Assembly (NCBI GenBank): GCA_021464525.1
Contig: JADRCO010000963.1
Location: 1-24,109, forward strand
DNA length: 24,109 bases
Source: Rhizophagus sp. LPA8_4_AMF
Taxonomy: Eukaryota > Glomeromycota > Glomeromycetes > Glomerales > Glomeraceae
Direction of reading: 5' to 3'
Shown here: one piece after another, positions 9,503 through 18,218 of the stretch
Numbering within the stretch: position 1 is the stretch's first letter
How the letters are laid out: each line of letters starts with the position of its first letter
Position numbers and translations under genes: made by a program
Notes under the pieces: generated by a model
What the model was told of the DNA's origin: nothing
Database searches by the model: none
What the model saw: only the letters and a program-made list of their open reading frames with translations

Positions 9503-11981
9503 TTAAAGAATGAACTTAAATATGATAGGCAATGCTATGCTTGCTATATCCCCCCAATCAATACCCCTGCTGCGATTGTCTGTTAGTGTTCGCATTTGTT
9601 CTAATAATGCTTGAGTATTTCTACTACTTGCTTCAATTTCTTCAAGAAGTTTCCTTTGATAAATTTCATTTTGATTAGCTTTCATTTTTTCAAGATTTAA
9701 TTGATTTTTTAATTCCTCATGCTTTCTATTATTTTCCTCTATAAGTGACCTTTGTATTTGTTCAAATTTTCTTTCTTGTTGTTTAATTAATTCCATTTTC
9801 TCTTTTTCATTTAATCTTCGTTGTTCAAGCATAGAATTGCGCATTTGTTCATATTTTTGATTATAACTCTTAGTTGCATATTCCCTTTCCTTAATTAAAT
9901 GATGCTGCATTTCTTCTTGTGATTTTTTTTGTTGCTTGATATTTCTTTGTAATTCTAAAACTTTATTCCTGAAATTTTTCTCATTTTCTTCACGTTCACG
10001 TTTCTGTGCTTCAATTTTCCTACAGAGTTCTCCTTCACGTGCCAATGCTTCTATTCGCAATCTTTCAGCTTCTTCTTTAACATGTATTGCTTTCGCTAAT
10101 TCTGCATTCATTCTTCCTAGTTGTGACATGTAATTAATTGCTTCCAAATATTGATTTTTCATATATGAAGCAATTACTCTAACTGCCTCTGGAGATTTCA
10201 TCATCGATTTTTCGTAAGCTAATTCAAAGGATTTTAATGCTTTTTGAAATTCGCTATTATTCTGTAGAAAATTAAATTTATTAAAATTTCAAACTAAAAA
10301 AAAAGGAAGAAAAGAAAATTGATAGTCATACCTCAAACAAATTTTCTGGAGTTAATCCAATCTTAACAAACTTTTTCCAATATTCTTTTGCGATATTTTC
10401 ATTGTAAACCATTAATTCTTTAGAATTATTTTTCGTAAAATTTTCTTTAATTTTGGATAGCTCTCCACTTAATCGTTCAATAAAATTTTCAATTTGAATA
10501 GGACTTCCAATTATTTTTCCAGTAAATAATTTTCTAGCTTCTGAAGCACATTCTTCATTTATTTTTTCAAATTCTTCCCAAAACATTGGTAATTTTCCTT
10601 CACTTACCAATTTACTCATTCTTTTTTTGTAAATTTCTAAAGCTTCATTTGTAGCTTCATGTGAAACATATTGGATAATCGATTCATATTCAGAAGGAAT
10701 TGAAAGTAATGTTGATATTTTCGAACTGTTCATACGTTCAACGGTGTCTTCTAGGAATTTTACAAATGTCATTCCTTTCATAGTGGAGGAACCAATGTAT
10801 TTAAGAGGAAGTTGAGAGTAAATTGATTTTACGGCATTCTCTACTTCTTCAACAAACTCTTCATCAAGGTTGTCAGTAATGGCATTTTCCATATGTTGTA
10901 ACATTGTTTTTTTGCATCCTGGATGCTATATAAAGTAAATGTGGTAAAATATGATGTAATTTCTATTATCAAAAATTTTCAATAACTTACCGGCAAACTA
11001 AAATTATTCGTAAAAGAAGAAAAAATAAAAATAAAAACAATTATATAGTAATATGAAAATTAACAAATAATGGTGATATAACTAAATTATATTTACCTGA
11101 AAACATCAAAGTCATAAAAGAATTTCTTAATTCCCTTAGCAACTACAAAAATTTTTTATTAAAATTGATCAGCTTTGTAACATTATCAACAAATTTCTTT
11201 ATTTGTAGCTCACCTTCGGGATTGACGTTATTTAATTTTTCCAAAAAATAATTTTTAAAGCACTCGGGACTTTCTAAAGTAAAATCACGTAATAAAATAA
11301 CTAATCTCGGTAAAAAATCCCCAAATTCTGGTTCTTGAATGAATTTACTTAAATCTGTCATTAAATACAATTTTCCTATGTCATCTTTACCAACAATTCC
11401 ATTTATATTATAAATAAACGTTGAAGAAACAACTAAACATAAAATAAATAATTTCGTTGCCCAATTTTCATCCTGTTTTGGTTCATCAATTCCTTCACTA
11501 TCCAGGACAATAACTCGTTTCTGAATTATTTCACCATCGGATTGTTTACTCTCTAATTTGAATGGGGGAGACCACATGTATATTCCACGTGTACATCCTT
11601 CTACTTTTGCTCCCAGATCAAAACCGTCATGGCGTCCATGCAATACATTCGCGAACCAAGATTTGCCGCGGCGAAAAGAACCAACTAGCGAAGAAATAAA
11701 TGTGAATTCACGTGATGGAGTTCGAGAATTATTTATTTATGCTTACCGACAGAAATGATAGCAAGAGGCTCATTGATGGTTCGAAGAACGTTTAATGCTT
11801 CTGGGTTAAGAACAATTTGACCAAAATTTCCATTTCTGGATCTTTCGTTATATTTTAATAGCTGAATTGGAGCACCTTCACGAAATTCAATATTTCTGCC
11901 AAAATTATTGCCATTTTCAATGGCATTAATTCCTATATTGTTGGGGGAGTAATCATTTCTAAGCGTTGAAAGTTGAGTCAT
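9503..11981 (-). CDS. Guanylate-binding-protein-family large GTPase, copy A (hydrophobic tail)
   Basis: Six exons join in frame to 703 codons: 11747-11981, 11214-11684, 11097-11142, 10991-10997, 10332-10925 and 9503-10261; all introns are GT...AG, 62-99 nt. The GTPase domain shows the P-loop GSFRRGKS (residues 80-87, with the arginine equivalent to the GBP arginine finger), switch threonine T110 in CTRGIYMW, DSEG (140-143) and the GBP-type RD pair (211-212). The helical region follows (LDEEFVEEVENAVKSIYSQL), then a long charged coiled coil (about 487-680). The protein ends in a short hydrophobic stretch, IASIALPIIFKFIL, a possible membrane anchor, where relatives carry CaaX. GBPs hydrolyse GTP, dimerise through the GTPase domain and coat membranes; localisation here is inferred. 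The start is the first ATG after a TATA-like box and is shared with the pseudogene next door. It resembles copy B most in exon 2. Atlastin/Sey1 is less likely, because no paired transmembrane hairpin is seen. Confidence 0.9.
10991..10997 (-). other. 7-nt microexon of GBP copy A
   Basis: The seven bases TTTGCCG lie between an acceptor (TTTTAG) and a donor (GTAAGT). Exon 3 ends in phase 2 and exon 5 starts in phase 0, so exactly seven bases restore the frame and give DVFSLPHPGC across the junctions. The same arrangement occurs in copy B (16583-16589) and in the pseudogene (13880-13886), which supports it strongly. Confidence 0.85.
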
Positions 11982-12043
11982 GATCTAAAAGCTTAAAATT
12001 TATTGTTAAATTTTAATTTGGATTGTTTATAAAAGATGCGGCT

Positions 12044-12105
12044 TATTTATATCCAAAATTTTCGGGGAAAAAATTCCGACGCCATTCCGCATCAATCAGT
12101 AAATC
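12044..12105 (-). promoter_or_regulatory. Probable promoter of GBP copy A (TATA-like box and conserved block)
   Basis: On the minus strand TATAAATA lies 63 bases upstream of the ATG. Just beyond it is a GC-richer block (GCGGAATGGCGTCGGAA, then TCCCCGAAAATTTT) that is closely conserved in front of the pseudogene (14748-14812) but not found in front of copy B. Conservation in otherwise drifting non-coding DNA suggests a transcription-factor site; which factor is unknown. Confidence 0.55.
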
Positions 12106-12489
12106 AAGCTAATTCGAATAAGATCGGCAAAAAACAATGAATATATATGTTGTGCGATTGCGTCAGCTGTCGTGAATCAGATTATGGCTGGCTTAGTAAT
12201 GCTGGCCAAACCACTTAAGGCATTATAATATTGGGCAATATCGGGCAGGCCGGCGTAATCTACATCATATATACTATAATATATATCAACCTGTATGCTG
12301 TATTTTTCAAAATTACAATAAATTTTAGTTAACAGCATTTCCGGTGAAACATATATCACTTACGATAATCGGTTTTCTTATTATTGAATCTTGATCATGA
12401 AACAATAAAAACAATATTCTCCAGTATTACCGTCACTTTCTACTCAATAATTTCAAATTTGTATAAAATAATAAAATAAATTTATTCAC
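12106..12489. other. Intergenic stretch, no gene recognised
   Basis: There is a GC-richer patch at 12184-12262 (GCTGGCCAAACCACTTAAGG and CGGGCAGGCCGGCG) within A/T-rich DNA, perhaps a repeat fragment. The short minus-strand open frame over it has no family features and is not called. The remainder is A/T-rich spacer between copy A and the 3' side of the pseudogene. Confidence 0.35.
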
Positions 12490-12625
12490 GCGACACAAAT
12501 CAAGTATACAGTAATAATTTAATAATTTATTATATTTAGAATCAAAAAAAAAAAAAAAGAAAAATGTACAATGCTAAATAAAAAAGTATTTATTTAATTA
12601 AATATATAAATTTCTTTTATCGAAA
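12490..12625 (-). promoter_or_regulatory. Conserved 3' flank of the GBP pseudogene
   Basis: The sequence downstream of the stop (for example ATTTAATTAAATATATAAAT and TTCTTTTATCGAAATTA) is nearly identical to the 3' flank of copy B (15000-15126). Such similarity shows that the duplicated or converted unit includes the 3' untranslated region. It probably holds the cleavage and polyadenylation signal (AATAAATA on the minus strand). Confidence 0.5.
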
Positions 12626-14701
12626 TTATGAAACCACGCAATCTTTCATTGCATCCCTCTGTATAAGTTCTAACATTTCAGCGTTGTTTTTGGAAGAATT
12701 CATTTTGTTTTCAATGGCTTTCTCTTTCTCTTGACGTAATTGCTCTTTTAATTCTTCTTCAGCTTCTCTTTGTATTGCTCAAATTAGGCATGTTGTTGTT
12801 TAAGTAATTTCATTATCTTCTTCATCCAATCTTTGTTGTTTAAGCATTTCGTCGTGCAATTGTTCACGCCCCTGATTATATTTTTCACCCGCAAGTTCTC
12901 TTTCCTCAATTAAACGCTTTTCATTTCTTCATGTGATTTGTGTTGTTCAATTTTTGCTTGTATTTCTGCCATTTTCTTTGAAATTTCTTTCATTTTCTTC
13001 GTGTTCATATTTTTGTGCTTCTATTTCCATATGTAATTATTCTCCATGAGCCAATGCTTCTAACTGCAATCTTTCAGCTTCTTCTTTCGCTAATTTTGCA
13101 TTCATCTTTCCTAATCATATCATGTAATCAATTGCTTCCGAATATTGATTTTTCATATATGAAGCAATTACTCTAGCTGACCTCTGGAGATTTCATCATC
13201 GATTTTTTGTAAAGCTAATTCAAAGGATTTTAATGCTTTTGAAATTAGGCATAATTCTGTGGGAAATTAAATTCTAACAAAATTTTAATAAAAAAAAGGA
13301 AGAAAATTTGGTTACGCCTTAAACTTTTTTTGAGTTAATCCGATCTTGACATTGTAATCATTAATTTTTTACGTAAAATTTTCTTTAATTTTGGATACTT
13401 CTTCATATAATTGTTCAACAAGATTTTGAATTTGTAGAGTATTTCCAATTATTTTTCTATAAAATATTATCTAATCTCTGAAGCACATTCATCATTTATT
13501 TTTTAAATTCTTCTCATATCATTGGTAATTTTCCATCTTTTTTATAAATTTCTAAACTTCATTTGTGAAACATATTGGATAATCGATTCATATTCAGAAG
13601 TGATTGAAAGAAGTGTGGATGTTTTTGAACTGTTCATACGTTCAACGATGTCTTGTAGGAATTTACACTTTCATAGTAATGTATTTAAGAGGAAGTTGAT
13701 AGTAAATTGATTTTACGGTATTCTCTACTTCTTCAACAAACTCTTCATCAAGCTCATCAGTAATGGCACCTTCCATAAGTTGTAATATTGTTTTATTACA
13801 TCCTGGATGCTATGTATATAAAAGTAAGTGCGTTAAAGTGGGATGTAATATTTTGTTTTAAAATTTTCAATAACTTACCGACAAACTAAAAATATCCATA
13901 AAAAAAAGGTAATTATATAATAAAAATAGAAATTAATAAATAATAATGATATAATTAAATTATATTTACCCGAAAACATCAAAGTCATAAGAAATTCCCT
14001 TAGCAGCTACAAAAATTTTTTGTTAAATTGATCAGTTTATAACATTATTAACAAATTTCTTTATTTGTAGCTCACTTCGTTAATTTTTTTCCAAAAAATT
14101 ATCTTTAGAACTCTCAGAACTTTCTAAAGTAAAATCATGTAATAAAATAACTAATCTCGGTAAAAAATCTCCAACTTCAGGTTCTTGAATGAATTTACTT
14201 AATTCTGTCGTTAGGCACAATTTCCCTATATAACCCCTACCAACAATTCCATTTATATTATAGAAACAATTAAACATAAATAAATAATTTCGTTTGCCCA
14301 ATTTTCATCCGGTTTTGATTCATCAATTCCTTCACTATCCAGGCAAATAACTCGTTTCTGAATTACGGATTGTTTACACTCTAATTCGAATGGGAAGCCA
14401 CACGTATATTCCACATGTATGCTTACCGGCAGAAATGATAACAAGAGGCTCATTGATGGTTCGAAGAACGTTTAATGTTTCTGGATTAAGAACAATTTGA
14501 CCAAAATTTTCATTTCTGGATCTTTCGCTATATTTCAATAGTTGAATTGGATCACCTTCGCGAAATTCAATAATTCTGCCAAAATTATTGCCATTTTCAA
14601 TGGTTCCTGTGAAAGTTTCTGTATCATATTGTTGATATGATAAGAAATTACTTCCTATATTACTGGATGAAATCTTTTCTAAGTGTTGAAAGTTGAGTCA
14701 T
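12626..14701 (-). pseudogene. GBP-family GTPase pseudogene, middle copy (P-loop deleted, CaaX kept)
   Basis: This has the same exon order as its neighbours, from MTQLSTLR at 14701 to a TAA at 12626-12628. Roughly 150 bases covering intron 1 and the beginning of exon 2 are missing: the intron-1 donor (GTAAGC near 14432) is joined directly to sequence equivalent to CTRGIYMW, so the P-loop is gone. Exon 5 lacks a block present in A near the KIGL motif, and several small indels break the frame in exons 1, 5 and 6. The 7-nt microexon with intact splice sites remains (13880-13886). The last codons still encode CVVS, a CaaX box. From the promoter to the first third of exon 6 it is closer to A; from about 13070 to the 3' flank it is closer to B. 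A truncated transcript cannot be excluded, but a working GTPase can. Confidence 0.85.
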
Positions 14702-14747
14702 AATCTAAATTTTTAATTGGATTGTTTATAAAGAATTATAATGGTAT

Positions 14748-14812
14748 TATTTATATTCAAAAATTTCGGAGAAAAGATTCCGACGCTTTTCCGCATCAAT
14801 GCATAAATCACG
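14748..14812 (-). promoter_or_regulatory. Promoter block of the GBP pseudogene
   Basis: TATAAATA on the minus strand (14748-14755) lies 47 bases upstream of the former ATG, followed by GCGGAAAAGCGTCGGAATC and CTCCGAAATTTTTG, matching the block in front of copy A. Persistence of this block ahead of a dead gene may only reflect recent duplication. Confidence 0.5.
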
Positions 14813-14999
14813 GCAAAAACAGGGAATTTATATAAAAAAATATGTACAATATATACTGAATTATATATTAGATAACAACATGTATACTGTATAATTTATA
14901 ACTAGCCATTTTACTTTGTTATAATATAATTTTTAATTATTTTAAATTTTTCTCCTGATCTTATTTCCGCCAAGAGATGAATAGAAATAAATAATATAA

Positions 15000-15126
15000 T
15001 CACGTGACAAAAATCACAATGATGAAAGTAATAATTCAATAATTTATTATCAAAAAAAAAGAACAATGTTAAATAAATAAAAAGTATTTATTTAATTAAA
15101 TATATAAATTTCTTTTATCGAAATTA
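15000..15126 (-). promoter_or_regulatory. 3' flank of GBP copy B, shared with the pseudogene
   Basis: The 45 bases next to the stop match the flank of the middle copy almost base for base, and weaker similarity runs to about 15000 (CACGTGAC and AATAATTTATTAT words). It likely contains the 3' untranslated region and polyadenylation signal. Between this and the pseudogene promoter (14813-14999) nothing else is recognised. Confidence 0.45.
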
Positions 15127-17508
15127 TTATGAAATTACGCAAAACCCTTGCTCTTCTTTCTGCATAAGCTCTAATATCGCACTTTGTTGTCTTTCATTTG
15201 CTGCAATTTGTTCAGCAAGTTGATTCTTGAAAAATTCATTTTGATTTTCAAGAGCTTTCTCCTTCTCTTGAAATAATTGCGCTCTTAGTTCTCTGTTTCT
15301 TTCTTCGGATTCTCTTTGTATTTGCTCATATTTGGCATTTTGGTGTTCAAGCAATCTCTTTTTTTCTTCTTCACTTGATCTTTGTTGTTCAAGCATTTCA
15401 TTGTGCAAATGTTCAAGTTTCTGATTAAATTTTTCAGCCGCAATTTCTCTTTCTTTAATTAAACGTTCTTTCATCTCTTCATGAGATTTATGTTGTTGTT
15501 CGATATTTGTTTGTAGTTCTGCCATTTTCTCTTTGAAATTCCTTTCATTTTCTTCCCGCTCATGTTTTTGTGCTTCTATTTCCCTACGGAATTCTTCCTC
15601 CCGAGCCAATGCTTCTAACCGTAATGTTTCAGCTTCTTCTTTGGCTTTCATTGCTTTTGCTAACTCTGCATTCATTCTTCCTAATTGCGTCATATATTCA
15701 ATTGCAGTAGGGTATTGATTCTGCATGTATGAAGCAATTACTTTAGCAGCTTCGGGAGACCTCATCATTGATTTCTCGTAAGCTAATTCGAAGGCTTTGA
15801 GTGCATCCTGGAATTCATCATTGCTCTATTTAAGAGAAAATTATTAAATCTGTTAATATACGCTAAATTAAAAAAAAAAAATTAAAAAAAAAATTTAAAA
15901 AGACATCATACCTCAAATAAGTTTTCTTGAGTTAATCCAATCTTTACAAATCTTTCCCAATAATCCTTCGCAATATTTTCATTATAAGTCGTTAATTCAT
16001 CAGAATTTCTTTTCGTGAATTCATCTTTAAATTTGGATATTTTTTCGCTTAGTTGTTCGTTAAAACTTTCCATTTGAGCGGGACTTCCAATTATTTTTTC
16101 AAAAAATATTTTATTGGCCTCTGAAATGCAATTATTATGTATTTCTGTGAATTCATCCCATAAAATCGGTAATTTTCCTTCTTCATTTAATAAATGGTCC
16201 ATTTGTTCTTGATATAATACTACAGCTTCTTTAATTGCTTCTTGTGCGACATATTGTATAATAGATTCATACTCAGTAGGAATTGAAAGTAATGTTGATG
16301 TTTCTGATTTGTTCATACGTTCAACGATATCATTTAGAAATTTCACAAAAGCTGTGCCTTTCATGGTGGAGGAACCAATGTATTTAAGAGGAAGTTGAGA
16401 GTAAATTGATTTTACAGCATACTCTACTTCGTCAACAAAATCTTCATCAAGGTCATCGGTAGCAGCTTCTTCCAAATGCTGTAACATTTTTCTCTTACAT
16501 CCCGGGTGCTATGTGAAAGTAAAGTATACTAATGTTAGATATAATAAGTAGATTGATAATTTAAAATGTTTTAATAACCTACAGGCAACCTAAAAATTTA
16601 TGAAAAGATATATTACTTTATAATAGCTTATGTATTAGAATTAAAAATTACATTTATATTTACCCGTATACGTCAAAATCAACAAAGATTTTCTTAATTC
16701 CCTTAGCAGCTACAAAATTTTTTGTTAAAATTGATAAGTCTATAACATTATCAACAAATTCTTTATTTATAGCTCACCTTCAGGATTGACGTTATTTAAT
16801 TTTTCCAAAAAATAATCTTTAAAGCTCTCAGGACTTTCTAAAGTAAAGTCACGTAATAAAATAACTAATCTCGGTAAAAAGTCGCCTTCTTCTGGTTCTT
16901 GAATAAATTTACTTAGGTCGGTCATTAGGTACAATTTTCCGATATCATCTCTACCAACAATCCCATTTATATTATAAATAAAAGTAGAAGAAAGGGATAA
17001 ACATAAAATAAATAGTTTCGTCGCCCAATTTTGGTCCTGTTTTGGATCATCAATTCCTTCACTGTCTAAAACAATAACTCGTTTCTGAATTATTTTTCCA
17101 TCGGATTGTTTACTCTCTAATTTGAATGGGGGAGACCACATGTATATTCCACGTGTGCATCCTTCTACTTTTGCTCCTAGATCAAAACCGTCATGTCGTC
17201 CATGTAATACATTCGCGAACCAAGATTTACCACGGCGATAAGAGCCGACTATTGAAAAAATAAATGGTGTCATGTGAATATCAGGCGATGGAGTCTTAAA
17301 TAATATATTTATTGTTTCTTATATTTTGTTTACCAACTGAAATAATCGCAAGAGGTTCACGGATGGTTTGAAGAATTTTAATTGCTTCTGGATTAATAAC
17401 GATTTTACCGAATCCGTCTCCAGAATTATCTTCGGCATATTGTACTAGCTGAATTGGTTCACCTTCACGAAATTCTATTTCTCTACCAAACCTATTACCT
17501 GCAATCAT
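15127..17508 (-). CDS. Guanylate-binding-protein-family large GTPase, copy B (CaaX ending)
   Basis: Six exons join in frame to 664 codons: 17334-17508, 16778-17248, 16664-16709, 16583-16589, 15912-16508 and 15127-15825. Motifs: P-loop GSYRRGKS (60-67), switch threonine T90 in CTRGIYMW, DSEG (120-123) and RD (191-192). Then come the GBP helical region (LDEDFVDEVEYAVKSIYSQL) and a glutamate/lysine-rich coiled coil (about 470-650). The last four residues, CVIS (661-664), form a CaaX box; human GBP1 ends CTIS and is farnesylated, so lipid anchoring is likely. Exon 2 has exactly the length found in A and is the most similar exon. The start is uncertain: the called ATG gives MIAGNRFG, but TTGCAG just after it resembles a splice acceptor, and A has about 20 more N-terminal residues. 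An upstream first exon near 17690-17760 is possible. The divergent gene starts about 0.7 kb away. Confidence 0.9.
16583..16589 (-). other. 7-nt microexon of GBP copy B
   Basis: GTTGCCT lies between an acceptor (TTTTTAG) and a donor (GTAGGT). It bridges a phase-2 exon 3 and a phase-0 exon 5 to give DVYGLPHPGC. Its position and length equal those of copy A. Confidence 0.85.
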
Positions 17509-18218
17509 AATTTTAACAAACTAAAATATATAATATAGTTTATTTATCGAATTTTTAAATTGTTACAAAAAAAGAAATTTTTTTCTTTTTTTTTAAAAAA
17601 AAAAAATATTTTCTAAACATTTATAAAGAATTGCTTCAAAATTGATAAAGAGATAACAACATATATAGCTAAAAGCCTGCCTTTGTAACTAGCTTTTTTT
17701 GTACTTACTTACGCCAAACAAAAGCAATGCAATTCTAATACAATATTTTGCATTTTCATGCATTTTCACATTGTTTTACAATTTTTTTTTTTTTGCATTT
17801 TACAGGAATCTCGACTGTATCTCCTTTTTTTTTCTTCTTTCTTATCCTTCCTTTTTTCTTTTTAATTTAGTTAATTTTACGGAGTTTAGGAGTTTAGTGT
17901 ACGGGATTAAATAAAAGCTTGCGAACGACCATTTACAATCATTTTCGGATATATGTTTAGTTGTACAATTGCTTTTGTTTCCGTATTTGGAATTTACTTC
18001 ATTTCATGATTTTATGTTTTTTAACGCATAATGGATATATTGTCTTGATTATGCGACAATAATAATCATGTTGATTATCAAAGTTTATCTAAACCAATAA
18101 ATTTAGGGCCGTCACATTCATTTATCCGGTTTTATAACTTGTTTTCTATTGCCGATCAACGCCGAAAAGAGGATTTATCATTTTAATCAGTCACAGGAAT
18201 TGCAGCTTTTCTCCAAAG
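17509..18218. promoter_or_regulatory. Divergent intergenic region between GBP copy B and the membrane coiled-coil gene
   Basis: About 0.7 kb separates two divergently transcribed genes and must hold both promoters. It shows A/T runs near copy B, a pyrimidine-rich tract (17780-17870) on the plus strand and a GC-richer patch before the plus-strand gene (GCCGATCAACGCCGAAAAG at 18150-18168). The A/pseudogene promoter block is absent. A donor-like GTAAGTAAGT on the minus strand at 17701-17710 could end an unseen first exon of copy B. Confidence 0.45.

Noticed and set aside
12050-12090. Heat-shock elements in the GBP promoter block
   Set aside because: GAA and TTC words occur, but the spacing is three or four bases, not the two of a heat-shock element.
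12177-12359. 60-residue minus-strand open frame
   Set aside because: It has no recognisable features and sits in a GC-richer repeat-like patch.
17699-17914. 71-residue phenylalanine-rich plus-strand frame
   Set aside because: It results from a pyrimidine-rich promoter tract; the composition is not protein-like.
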